The notes: a model not told the origin generated them from the letters alone. Shown: positions 6,786 through 14,591, counted from the first letter of the stretch. The stretch: DNA of 15,749 bases from Methanothrix sp. (GCA_003162615.1 PMNG01000015.1:10863-26611), one strand, 5' to 3'. Translations and numbers: made by a program.

Positions 6786-7901
6786 ATGGATGATGAGCTG
6801 ACAGAGATCTACCAGCAGCTTTCTGACCAGATCACCCCCGAGGAGTTCGAGACAAGGATAGCGGAGAAGGTCTCCCTGATGGGCGGCCTTTGCGACCGGC
6901 GAACTGCAGCCATGCTGGTTGCGCGGGAGCTTGGGGCTAGCGAGGTTCAATATAAGATCGGAAGGATCAAGCCGGAAACTGGAATGGTCACCTTTACGGG
7001 GAAGATAATCTCCATCTCCGAGGTTAAGGAGTTCCAGAGGTCGGACGGCACGCCCGGCCGGGTTGTAAACCTGATCCTTGGCGACGAGACGGGCACCATT
7101 CGAGCAGCTCTATGGGACGAGGCAACCGATCTTGTGAAGTCCGGGGACATCAGAGTTGACCAGTGCCTGAAGGTACAGGGCCTGGCCAAAGAGGGCTATG
7201 CCGGAACGGAGGTGTCCATAGGCCGCAACGGGGGCATCGAAGAGGTGGATGCGGACATAAAGCCCAGGCTGGAGCCCTACAAGATCTCGGAGATCAATAG
7301 AGACATGGGTGAGGTGAACTTGGTCGCTCGAGTACTGGACTGTGGAGATGTCAGGGAGTTCGTGCGTAAGGATGGATTGAAGGGGCTAGTCAGGACCGTT
7401 CTTCTGGGCGATGAGACTGGGAAGATCAGGCTCAACCTGTGGAACGATCAGGCCAGCATGGAGATCGCCACGGGCGATGTCCTGGAGATCATAAATGGCT
7501 CCTCTCGGGAGAGGTATGGCCAGGTGGAGATCCAGACCGGAAGCTACACCGTTGTGAAAAAGAGCAATGCCGCTGTCAACTACAGCGAGAAGATAACGCC
7601 CATAGCCGACCTCGAGCCGGGCATGATCGCAACGGTCTCAGGATTCGTATCCGGTCTAGGCGAGGTGAGGGAGTTTCAGAAGGCCGACGGCACTCCTGGC
7701 AGAGTGGCTAACATCTACGTCTCCGATGCCACCGGCCGGGTGAAAGCAGCTCTGTGGGGGGATCACGTGCAGCTTTTGGAGGGGCTGGACATTGGTTTTC
7801 GGGCCGATCTTGTAGACTGCCAGGTCAAGAACGGATGGAATGAGGAGCTGGAGATCAGTTGTGGCTGGAGAACCAAAATTACTTTCGCTCCGCCTGAGTA
7901 A
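6786..7901 (+). CDS. replication protein A-type ssDNA-binding protein, three OB folds
   Basis: A 371-residue cytoplasmic protein that should coat single-stranded DNA in replication and repair. After a helical N-terminal segment (1-60) it has three OB folds in tandem, each with the same core: VKEFQRSDGTPGRV...LGDETGTIRAALW (80-110), VREFVRKDGLKG...LGDETGKIRLNLW (189-219) and VREFQKADGTPGRV...SDATGRVKAALW (294-324). OB folds span about 65-155, 170-258 and 275-365. There is no C-terminal zinc finger, unlike the RPA2/RPA3 proteins of Methanosarcina, and one OB fold fewer than the four-OB RPA1 described there (family knowledge). It starts 19 bases after atwA with a poor ribosome-binding site (TGTGAT) and lies 43 bases before radA, its natural partner in strand exchange. 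The internal triplication is obvious by eye. Confidence 0.9.
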   Translation: MDDELTEIYQQLSDQITPEEFETRIAEKVSLMGGLCDRRTAAMLVARELGASEVQYKIGRIKPETGMVTFTGKIISISEVKEFQRSDGTPGRVVNLILGDETGTIRAALWDEATDLVKSGDIRVDQCLKVQGLAKEGYAGTEVSIGRNGGIEEVDADIKPRLEPYKISEINRDMGEVNLVARVLDCGDVREFVRKDGLKGLVRTVLLGDETGKIRLNLWNDQASMEIATGDVLEIINGSSRERYGQVEIQTGSYTVVKKSNAAVNYSEKITPIADLEPGMIATVSGFVSGLGEVREFQKADGTPGRVANIYVSDATGRVKAALWGDHVQLLEGLDIGFRADLVDCQVKNGWNEELEISCGWRTKITFAPPE

Positions 7902-7944
7902 CTCAGTTAAGTAAGCGGCCCAAAATAGGATAGAGGAATTCATA

Positions 7945-8919
7945 ATGCCAATAAAACTTCTAGAGGATCTGCCTGGAGTTGGTCCCGCCACGGCCGAGAA
8001 GCTTAGAGAGGCTGGCTTCAACTCCATCGAGGCCATTGCTGTTGCGTCGCCCGGAGAACTAGGCGCATGCGCGGACGTTGGCGAGACCACGGCCTCTAAG
8101 ATCATAGCTGCTGCACGCGAGGCAGCCGACATCGGAGGCTTCGAGACCGGAGACATAGTTCTGGAGCGAAGAAAGCACGTTGGGAAGTTGACCACCAGCA
8201 GCAAGAGCCTTGATGATCTCCTCGGCGGCGGCATGGAGACCCAGTCCATAGTCGAGCTTTACGGCGAGTTCGGCTCGGGAAAGACCCAGGTGGCCCACCA
8301 GATAGCCGTCAACGTCCAGCTCCCGCAGGAGATGGGCGGGCTGAATGGTTCGGCCATAATCATCGACACTGAGAACACCTTCCGGCCGGAGAGGATCGCT
8401 CAGATGGTGGGCGGTCTGCCAGCATCCGAGGATCGCACCTGGGAGCCGGAGGAGTTTTTAAAGCACATTCACGTGGCCAGGGCGTACAACTCCAACCACC
8501 AGATGCTTCTGGCCGAGAACGCCCTGGACCTGGCCGAGAAGCTGAAGGACTCAGACAAGCCGGTCCGGCTGCTCATTGTAGATTCGGTCACCGCTCACTT
8601 CCGGGCTGAGTACGTGGGCCGCGGAACCCTGGCGGATCGACAGCAGAAGCTGAACAAGCACCTCCACGCTCTGATGCGCTTTGGAGATTTGAACAACGCC
8701 CTGATAATGGTCACCAATCAGGTCATGGCCAAGCCGGACACCTTCTTCGGCGATCCGACAAAACCCGTGGGCGGGCACGTGCTGGGCCACACGGCAACCT
8801 TCAGGATGTACCTGCGTAAGTCCAAGGGCGAGAAGCGCATCGCTCGACTTGTGGACTCTCCCAACCTGCCGGATGGCGAGGCGGTGTTCTCGGTGACAAC
8901 TCCGGGGATCAAGGATTGA
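7945..8919 (+). CDS. radA: DNA repair and recombination protein RadA
   Basis: Archaeal RecA/Rad51-type recombinase that forms ATP-dependent filaments on single-stranded DNA and catalyses strand exchange. The 324-residue length matches the family. An N-terminal helix-hairpin-helix domain (about 1-62; LPGVGPATAEKL at 9-20) is followed by the linker and the ATPase core: Walker A GEFGSGKT (107-114), Walker B LLIVDS (209-214), the L1 region with FRAEYVGRGTLADRQQKLN, and the L2 region near 260-283 with GDPTKPVGGHVLGH. All are intact, which distinguishes it from the shorter RadB paralogue that lacks the N-terminal domain. GAGGA (7933-7937) precedes ATG 7945 as a ribosome-binding site. The stop overlaps the start of pgp, so the two are translationally coupled. 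Confidence 0.97.
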   Translation: MPIKLLEDLPGVGPATAEKLREAGFNSIEAIAVASPGELGACADVGETTASKIIAAAREAADIGGFETGDIVLERRKHVGKLTTSSKSLDDLLGGGMETQSIVELYGEFGSGKTQVAHQIAVNVQLPQEMGGLNGSAIIIDTENTFRPERIAQMVGGLPASEDRTWEPEEFLKHIHVARAYNSNHQMLLAENALDLAEKLKDSDKPVRLLIVDSVTAHFRAEYVGRGTLADRQQKLNKHLHALMRFGDLNNALIMVTNQVMAKPDTFFGDPTKPVGGHVLGHTATFRMYLRKSKGEKRIARLVDSPNLPDGEAVFSVTTPGIKD

Positions 8920-9593
8920 TTCGCGCCATTGCTGTGGACATCGACGGGACCCTGAGTGACCAGAACAGAGTGCTCTGTCCCTCTGCGGTAGAGGCCGTGC
9001 GTAGACTCAAAGTGCCTGTGATCCTCACCACAGGCAACACTCATTGTTTTACGAGAACGGTTTCAGTCCTCCTTGGCACGCCGCGAATATTCATAGCGGA
9101 GAACGGTGGCGTAGTCTCCCACTCCGAAAATGACGTCGAAACTCTAGCGGACCCCGCCGTGTGTCGAGAAGCATATCGTCAGCTATCCGAGGTTTTTCCT
9201 CTGGATGTGTACAACTCATCTCGCTACAGGTTCACGGATATTGCCTTGAAGCGCAACTTCGACGTTTCGGAAGCCTCACGTTATGTAACGGCGCGCAATC
9301 TGCCTGTTGACATCCTGGACACCACCTATGCGGTGCACATCAAAGACAAAAGAGTCGATAAGGGGACAGGATTAGAGCGCGTTGCAGAGCGTATGGGCAT
9401 AAGCCCCGAAGAGTTCGCTGCTGTAGGCGACAGCACAAGCGACATCCCTATGTTCAAGCTGGTAGGGTTCAAGGCTTCGGTTAACAACGCCCACCCTGAT
9501 TTGAAGGCGGTATCGGATTACGTAGCAAAGGCATCATATGGCCAGGGCTTCGCGGAAATTGTGAATTACATGGTTGAGCGAAGAATGCTTTAA
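8916..9593 (+). CDS. pgp: phosphoglycolate phosphatase, archaeal HAD type
   Basis: A 225-residue HAD-superfamily phosphatase that should hydrolyse 2-phosphoglycolate to glycolate. HAD motif I is DIDGT with nucleophile Asp8 and acid/base Asp10; motif II is the Thr pair at 38-39 (ILTTGN); motif III Lys149 (VDKGTG); motif IV GDSTSD (171-176). The cap domain between motifs II and III (about 82-150) is the subclass IIB cap of the TA0175/Cof-like archaeal enzymes. The start is TTG 8916, whose TTGA overlaps the radA TGA (8917-8919) by four bases; residue 2 onward matches the family N-terminus, so the unusual start is well supported. Phosphoglycolate arises from 3'-phosphoglycolate ends of damaged DNA, which may explain its place beside radA, though that link is inference. 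A sugar or nucleotide phosphatase of the same fold is the alternative. Confidence 0.85.
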   Translation: MIRAIAVDIDGTLSDQNRVLCPSAVEAVRRLKVPVILTTGNTHCFTRTVSVLLGTPRIFIAENGGVVSHSENDVETLADPAVCREAYRQLSEVFPLDVYNSSRYRFTDIALKRNFDVSEASRYVTARNLPVDILDTTYAVHIKDKRVDKGTGLERVAERMGISPEEFAAVGDSTSDIPMFKLVGFKASVNNAHPDLKAVSDYVAKASYGQGFAEIVNYMVERRML

Positions 9594-9824
9594 AGGGCCT
9601 CTTGGCCGACAGGCTGAAGCGAGGGATAGAGATGTTTAAAGAGGGTCCATCCTTAGCAACCTTCGCATTAGGCCGCGAATGTGGAAATATTTCCCTTCCT
9701 TCCACTTTCGGGCCTCCACCTTCCACCTTATCGTTGACTTGGAGTGGGAAGCATAACTATAAGGACTATAGGTAAGCATGTGAAATTGATATCGTTAGAA
9801 GATTGATGTGTTGCCTCATTTTGC
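9594..9824. other. intergenic stretch, no gene recognised
   Basis: Between the pgp stop and the inverted repeat I see no supported gene. A small GGCC-TCTT-GGCC stem-loop lies near 9597-9608, directly after pgp, but without a T tract. Several T/C- and A/G-rich words follow (TTCCTTCCACTTTC, CTCCACCTTCCACC near 9697-9727). An AT-rich stretch near 9755-9775 could be a weak promoter. Confidence 0.4.
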
Positions 9825-9876
9825 TTTCTTATGTAACTCAGCAATAATACCATGACCAATCGGGTTACATAAGAAA
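9825..9876. repeat. 13-base perfect inverted repeat
   Basis: TTTCTTATGTAAC (9825-9837) and GTTACATAAGAAA (9864-9876) are exact reverse complements around a 26-base spacer. The arms are AT-rich and much longer than expected by chance in this distance. A second, imperfect pair follows at once (CGGTTC near 9884 with GAACCG near 9905). They could be an RNA hairpin, an operator or the ends of a small mobile element; no element-like gene lies between the arms. Confidence 0.6.
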
Positions 9877-10105
9877 CGTGCATCGGTTCCCGGAGTTGCA
9901 AAGAGAACCGGACCCGTTGGCCGGACTTATAGCTCAAGAGATGAGAGACTTATTTAGATGAGTGGCTACGAGATTTAGGAAAACTGATCGAGGAACATGT
10001 GGTTGAAGTGCCATTTAGACAGCATCCGTGAAGTGTTTCTCATGCGAAAAACCATTCAAAGAGTACCAGAATCTCAATCCTGAGCAATCTCCTCCCCAAA
10101 AATGA
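9848..10105 (+). pseudogene. degenerate coding remnant ending in a CxxC knuckle
   Basis: Three consecutive plus-strand segments in different frames join into one protein-like sequence. Segment one (9848-9961) reads RFPELQREPDPLAGLIAQEM and stops at TGA. Segment two (about 9948-10031) reads LDEWLRDLGKLIEEHVVEV and stops at TGA. Segment three (10028-10105) reads VKCFSCEKPFKEYQNL and ends at TGA. The segments meet nearly exactly at the stops, each has amphipathic or motif-like character, and the last has a CFSC pair like a half zinc ribbon. I read this as a gene of at least 80 residues disabled by two single-base indels. Family unknown. The upstream start is missing or lies in the inverted repeat that overlaps its 5' side. 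Confidence 0.45.
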
Positions 10106-10159
10106 TAATCAAGATATGCCTGAATGATCGAGCATATTGTCCAAACGCCAAACGCATAC

Positions 10160-10170
10160 TTAATATATTA
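10160..10170 (+). promoter_or_regulatory. TATA box of the transglutaminase-like lipoprotein gene
   Basis: TTAATATATTA ends 41 bases before the TTG start at 10212. It would give a leader of roughly 15-20 bases that carries GAGGA (10203-10207) as the ribosome-binding site. It is the only strong AT-rich promoter-like word in the spacer. Confidence 0.5.
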
Positions 10171-10211
10171 ATGATAGGCAATTGTAATGTCAAAAGATTC
10201 CAGAGGATTTC

Positions 10212-10883
10212 TTGTTGCTTAGGTTGGTTGGTGCTGTAGTTGCCATGACATTATTAGTCTCATGCTGCAGTGGGACGGAAGAGAATGACCTATGGTTGCA
10301 GCTATCCAGCTACGAGGACATAGGTATCACTGTAAAAGACCTTGCGTTCTTTATGGATACTCACGGCTACAATGCTGAACCTCATGATACCTATGTCACC
10401 GTGAAGCTCTCCAGCGGCAAGGAGGTCTATCTGACGCCCAACGGAGCCTCGCCTGGCCTCGCGGATCTGTGGATGACTCCGCCAACACAAAAATCAGGTC
10501 CCGTTAGAGTAATTCCAACTGAAGCCATAAAGAAAAATCTGACCTACGGCAAAGCCACAAACCCAGATTTTATCAAGGCAGTCACTAGAACCCTTATATT
10601 TCCCGTTGCACCTCTGGGAATGTGTTTCGATGGATCTCAGCAACTGGCCAAAACTTACAGTAGCTTTGGATATAATATATCTTACATGTACGATCCCAGT
10701 GCAGGCGGATACACCCAGGGACACCTTTGGGTAACAGTAGAAAACAAAGACCGGACCGGAAAATGGCTTGCCGTTGATAGTTATTACGGAGTCATGACAG
10801 ATGACGTATATTACACGGCTCCATACAGCTTCGATGACATAAAATATCTGGATTCGATTAATCCAAGCTGGAAAGTGAGTTAG
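10212..10883 (+). CDS. exported lipoprotein-like protein with transglutaminase-like region
   Basis: A 223-residue exported protein. Residues 1-18 form a signal sequence ending in a lipobox-like LVSC (Cys18), so membrane anchoring on the outer face is likely. Residues about 35-86 form a small domain (DLAFFMDTHGYNA...VTVKLSS...LTPNGASPGLA) that recurs in the minus-strand protein at 14592-14900. The C-terminal part has a transglutaminase-like order: Cys138 at the start of a helix (MCFDGSQQLAKTY), His171 in GHLWVTV and Asp189 in WLAVDSYYG. That C-H-D arrangement with Trp beside the Asp strand is the papain-like transglutaminase signature (family knowledge); activity is inference. Tandem TTG codons at 10212 and 10215 follow GAGGA by 4 or 7 bases; either could be the start. 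No database family is recognised for the N-terminal domain. Confidence 0.7.
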   Translation: MLLRLVGAVVAMTLLVSCCSGTEENDLWLQLSSYEDIGITVKDLAFFMDTHGYNAEPHDTYVTVKLSSGKEVYLTPNGASPGLADLWMTPPTQKSGPVRVIPTEAIKKNLTYGKATNPDFIKAVTRTLIFPVAPLGMCFDGSQQLAKTYSSFGYNISYMYDPSAGGYTQGHLWVTVENKDRTGKWLAVDSYYGVMTDDVYYTAPYSFDDIKYLDSINPSWKVS

Positions 10884-11101
10884 GTAATGCTGTTAACTTC
10901 ACCACTAACCTTATAATGATGTTACATATAATAGATCCTTATCTAAATTGCTGAAATAGCGGCTCAGATTCATATCCAACAGATATAGCGTGATTTGGGC
11001 GTAGAAGGCGACGCAGGAGCCAATACGGCAACGGAAGATTGAAGAGCTAGTGTGGGAAAATTATAGTTATATCGAATAATGGGGTTGATGTTGGAGGATA
11101 G
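10884..11101. other. intergenic spacer with promoter and possible coding scrap
   Basis: The spacer holds the promoter of the pentapeptide-repeat gene (TTATAGTTATATC, about 11061-11073) and its ribosome-binding site GGAGG (11093-11097), four bases before ATG 11102. A 25-codon open stretch at 11005-11079 reads EPIRQRKIEELVWENYSYIE and resembles the start of a helix-turn-helix protein. It has no start codon and is followed by a stop, so at most it is a remnant. Confidence 0.4.
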
Positions 11102-12265
11102 ATGAAGCCGATTCAATTAATTCATTTTGCGGTTGGCGCAATGATCATATCAAGTTGTCTCGCGGCTGAAGGGCTGCCTATGGACCTCACTGGGAGGGTG
11201 GCAGATCGCGCCAATCTTACAGGAATGAACCTTTCTCATATAGACTTAAGTGGAGCGCATTTAAACCAATCGTACCTTCAGGGGTCAAATCTCAACAACT
11301 CCAATTTGAATGGAACCCATTTGATGTTGGCCTGGTTGAAGGAGTCTCATCTTAGGGAAGCCAAGCTGATTCGTGCTGATCTTACAGGAGCAGCAATCAT
11401 TGGTGCAGACCTCAGTAAATCCGATCTCTCCGAATCCATCTTTGTAAGGGCCCAGATGGCCAAAGTTAAGCTCGTTGGGGCTCGCATGATCAAATCGGAT
11501 CTCACGGAGGCTGACTTGTCTGACTCTGACCTCAGCAGAGCCGACTTGACCGGCGCAAGACTCTTTCGAACCGATCTGAGCGGCGCTAACCTCAAGGACA
11601 TCTATCTTGTCGGCGCCAACATGATAGGCGCCCATTTAAGCTGGACAGATATGAGTGGAGGCTACTTATCACAGGGTCAGTTCTCCCGAGCCGAGCTATA
11701 CGGCACCAATTTGAGCAATGCTGACGTGAGCGATGCAGATTTTACAAGGGCTTATTTGATGAGGGCAAATCTAACAGGAGCTAAGCTAAACGGGGCCGAT
11801 TTGGCGTATGCAGATATGACTGAGACAAATCTAGTGGGAGCCACCCTAACCTCCGCAAAATTGCCATATGCCGATCTGACTAGGGCGAACCTTACTGGTG
11901 CCGATCTATCGGGTGCCGATTTGACTGTCGTAAGACTCACTGGAGCAATACTGAGGAATGTCAGACTCGATCGAGTGAATCTGCGTGAGCTAGACTTTAG
12001 AAGTTTAGACCTTAGAGGGGCCTCTCTAAGAGGTACAAATTTGGACGGCGATTTCCTGACTGATGCAAATCTGGCAGGCTCTGATCTAAGAGATGCTACA
12101 TTTAACCAGGTAGAAATGACCGGAATAGATCTGAGTGGCGCTAACCTGGAGAATATTAAGTATGACCAGTTTACCCTGTACTCCTTGTCCAAAGCTAAGC
12201 TGAACGGGGCTAAGATGTCAGACGACCTGAAGGCGGACCTCAGAGCACTTCCAGGAGGAAAATGA
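11102..12265 (+). CDS. exported pentapeptide-repeat protein
   Basis: A 387-residue protein. Residues 1-22 are a signal sequence (hydrophobic core LIHFAVGAMIISSCLAA; Cys19 could be a lipobox Cys). From about residue 37 to 365 the chain is almost entirely tandem A(D/N)LXX pentapeptides, roughly 60 units (for example ADLTG, ANLTG, ADLSG), which fold into a right-handed quadrilateral beta-helix (family knowledge). The C-terminus IKYDQFTLYSLSKAKLNGAK and a charged tail (SDDLKADLRALPGGK) is not repetitive and is conserved in the minus-strand homologue at the window end, so it is likely a cap or attachment module. GGAGG precedes the ATG. It lies between the transglutaminase-like lipoprotein and the NosD-like protein on the same strand. 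A gyrase-protecting (Qnr-like) role is unlikely because this one is exported. Function is otherwise unknown. Confidence 0.85.
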   Translation: MKPIQLIHFAVGAMIISSCLAAEGLPMDLTGRVADRANLTGMNLSHIDLSGAHLNQSYLQGSNLNNSNLNGTHLMLAWLKESHLREAKLIRADLTGAAIIGADLSKSDLSESIFVRAQMAKVKLVGARMIKSDLTEADLSDSDLSRADLTGARLFRTDLSGANLKDIYLVGANMIGAHLSWTDMSGGYLSQGQFSRAELYGTNLSNADVSDADFTRAYLMRANLTGAKLNGADLAYADMTETNLVGATLTSAKLPYADLTRANLTGADLSGADLTVVRLTGAILRNVRLDRVNLRELDFRSLDLRGASLRGTNLDGDFLTDANLAGSDLRDATFNQVEMTGIDLSGANLENIKYDQFTLYSLSKAKLNGAKMSDDLKADLRALPGGK

Positions 12266-12411
12266 AAACATGGCATCGAGGGCGCCTGGCTTATGCAGGA
12301 TTGACACGTGATTCTGCCCCCCATCATACCAGTAAGCCAAAACCGCGATATGTTCCCATTTATATCGTGGGACAGGTTATGATCGTAAAATATTTGAGGA
12401 GAATGCTCTGA
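12266..12411 (+). promoter_or_regulatory. promoter spacer of the NosD-like gene
   Basis: TTTATATC (about 12359-12366) is a TATA candidate about 46 bases before ATG 12412. It overlaps a short inverted repeat, CGATAT (about 12342-12347) and ATATCG (about 12362-12367), which could be an operator. GAGGAG (12396-12401) is the ribosome-binding site, with a rather long 10-base spacer. Confidence 0.4.
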
Positions 12412-14586
12412 ATGGATGTCTGGAATCTCATAAGCGGTGAGGTGATGGCGTTTGGAAGGGTCTTTAATTCGCCCCTCACGATAATGGGAACTTCGATAAC
12501 CTTAATCTTAATGCTTTCCATGTCTGTCCAAGCCTTGACCGTCCCTGTTTCTCCTGGAGAAAGCATCCAAAAAGCCATCGATAGGGCATCAACAGGAGAT
12601 ATTGTTGAGGTCCACAGCGGCGTCTACAAAGAGGCCATAAATGTGACCAAGAAGATTGTCCTGAAAGGAGTGGATTCGGGAAAGGGTCGCCCAATTTTGG
12701 TCTCAGGAGATCATGCCAGCATTGTCACTCTTTCTGTTGATGGCGTTGTTATGAGTGGATTCAAGCTGAAGGGAGCAAACGATTGGTCATTAGCTGGGAT
12801 CAACGTTGCATCAAACAAAAATATTATCGAGGATAATATCGTTACTGATAATAGCGTTGGCATCCGCATATCAACGGCTGGCAACACGATAACGGGCAAC
12901 AATGTCAGCAACAACTACCTTGGTGGCATAGTGCTGACCGGATCGGATAGCAATACCCTCACGGGAAATTACCTCTATTGGAATAACAATGCGGGCGTAG
13001 AGCTGATCGATTCAAAGGACAACTCCCTCATTAACAACAATGTTAGCTCCAACTTGGGTGTGGGTCTAAAACTATTTAGATCCAGCAACAACTCCATCAA
13101 CAATAATGAAATTGTATTCAACGATTTTGGCGTCACTCTCTCAGATTCTACAAGAAATACAGTCTTAGAAAACTCAGTCAATACCAACAGCTATGGTATC
13201 TATGTCTCGTACAATTCTAAAGAAAATATAGTAGCGGACAACTCTGCTATCAACAATGACTACGGTATCTATCTATATGGGTCGAATTTCAATAAAATTA
13301 TCAATAACACAGCTGAGATAAACGATTACGGCGTATACCTCTATGAAGCCTTAGGAAATAACATCACTTCAAACAACATCATTAATAACGACGCTGACGG
13401 CATAATCCTCTATTCGTCTTTAAACAACACTTTCCAGGACAATAATGTCTCGAAGAATAAAGTAAGCGGGATCACCCTCAGGGAATCTGGATTCAACACC
13501 ATTATGCATAACAATCTTAGCAATATTGATTCAGGAAAAGGTCTGTACCTGCTAAATTCGTCCAACAATAGCATACTGAGCAACAACGCCACGGATAACC
13601 TTCAAGAAGGATTCTGTCTAATCAACTCAAGCGGAAATCATCTTACAAAGAATTCCGCAATCAAAAACCCCATCGGGATGGTTATCTCTTCATACAGCAA
13701 CGAAAATTTAATTGATGGCAACAACCTGAGCCTCAACGAACATGGAGTAAGTATAGTTGGCTCTGTGATGAATAACCTCTCACACAACACGGTGAGAAGA
13801 AACTCTGAAGTAGGAATTAGCTTGATTAGATCTTTCGGAAATTCCCTGATCTCAAACGATGTGAGCGAAGCCAAAGAAAGCATTACGCTGCTAGACTGTA
13901 ACGAGAACAGTCTATCGGATAACATAGTCCACGATAACTCTGAAGGTATCCATCTCCTCAATTCGAGCAACAATACATTAGAGCATAATAAAGCTCTAGG
14001 CAATAAGGACGGAATAAAACTCGAAAGTTCTAATGGGAATAAATTGACTCTCAACGAAGCTATAAACAACGAAAACGGCTTGCTTGTCTGGCAGTCGCAG
14101 AGAAACAACATTATGCAGAACATAGTCCAGGACATAGATGAAGGAATAAGCCTATACAAATCAAATGAGAACAATATATCTGGCAACAAGATAGAAAAAT
14201 GCAGAGTTGGTGTAAAGCTGGAATACTCTGAATATAATGCTCTCAAACTTAACACCATTATATACAATAATGACGGTATCTACTTGGATGAAGGCGTCTA
14301 CCCTGAGCAATCGAGCAACAATTTGATCTACCTGAATAATATTTTAAATAACTCCGAAGATGTACACGCTTTCATCTCCACCAACGCCTGGAGTTCGACC
14401 GAGTTTATTATATATAATTACAATGGAAAGACTTTCAAAAACCGTCTCGGCAACTATTGGAGTTCCTATAGAGGAACGGATGGAGCGAATGGGGATGGAA
14501 TTAGAGATATGCCTTATGTTTCAAGTAATGTCGAGGACCAATATCCTCTTGTGGAGCCTATCGAAAGCTACAAGCTGAAATTATGA
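12412..14586 (+). CDS. NosD-like right-handed parallel beta-helix surface protein
   Basis: A 724-residue exported protein. A signal or anchor segment lies at about residues 24-42 (MGTSITLILMLSMSVQALT); residues 1-23 are extra, and in-frame ATGs at residues 12 and 25 are possible starts. The mature N-terminus has the carbohydrate-binding/NosD-type opening VSPGESIQKAIDRASTGDIV and GVYKE. Residues about 95-640 are some two dozen PbH1 repeats of about 22-24 residues, recognisable by recurrent G-I-x-L and N-x-I/L-x-x-N-x-x-x-N-N patterns with Asn ladders. The C-terminus (678-717, NYWSSY, DGDGIRDMPY-type and DQYPLVEP) is the standard end of archaeal NosD-family proteins. Such proteins are abundant at the surface of methanosarcinal archaea; despite the family name, copper delivery to nitrous oxide reductase is not implied. 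The many NxS/T sites suggest heavy N-glycosylation. Codon use is more AT-rich than in the housekeeping operon. Confidence 0.87.
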   Translation: MDVWNLISGEVMAFGRVFNSPLTIMGTSITLILMLSMSVQALTVPVSPGESIQKAIDRASTGDIVEVHSGVYKEAINVTKKIVLKGVDSGKGRPILVSGDHASIVTLSVDGVVMSGFKLKGANDWSLAGINVASNKNIIEDNIVTDNSVGIRISTAGNTITGNNVSNNYLGGIVLTGSDSNTLTGNYLYWNNNAGVELIDSKDNSLINNNVSSNLGVGLKLFRSSNNSINNNEIVFNDFGVTLSDSTRNTVLENSVNTNSYGIYVSYNSKENIVADNSAINNDYGIYLYGSNFNKIINNTAEINDYGVYLYEALGNNITSNNIINNDADGIILYSSLNNTFQDNNVSKNKVSGITLRESGFNTIMHNNLSNIDSGKGLYLLNSSNNSILSNNATDNLQEGFCLINSSGNHLTKNSAIKNPIGMVISSYSNENLIDGNNLSLNEHGVSIVGSVMNNLSHNTVRRNSEVGISLIRSFGNSLISNDVSEAKESITLLDCNENSLSDNIVHDNSEGIHLLNSSNNTLEHNKALGNKDGIKLESSNGNKLTLNEAINNENGLLVWQSQRNNIMQNIVQDIDEGISLYKSNENNISGNKIEKCRVGVKLEYSEYNALKLNTIIYNNDGIYLDEGVYPEQSSNNLIYLNNILNNSEDVHAFISTNAWSSTEFIIYNYNGKTFKNRLGNYWSSYRGTDGANGDGIRDMPYVSSNVEDQYPLVEPIESYKLKL

Positions 14587-14591
14587 TTCCA

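Noticed and set aside
9481..9726. Minus-strand 81-codon open frame overlapping the end of pgp
   Set aside because: Half of it is antisense to the pgp 3' end, the composition (Pro, Arg, Ser) is that of a shadow frame, and there is no promoter or ribosome-binding site.
9594..10211. Possible tRNA, CRISPR array or rRNA in the gene-free stretch
   Set aside because: No cloverleaf, T-arm consensus or regularly spaced repeats were seen; only the inverted repeats and the coding remnant stand out.
11005..11079. Helix-turn-helix-like scrap before the pentapeptide gene
   Set aside because: At 25 codons without a start it is too short to call as a pseudogene; it is mentioned only in the spacer entry.
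11285..12327. Minus-strand frames opposite the pentapeptide gene
   Set aside because: The repetitive sense sequence keeps the antisense frame open; the apparent repeats (RSAPVRSA-like) only mirror the pentapeptides.
14360..14578. Plus-strand 72-codon frame inside the NosD-like gene
   Set aside because: It overlaps a well-supported coding frame in another phase and has no protein-like features.
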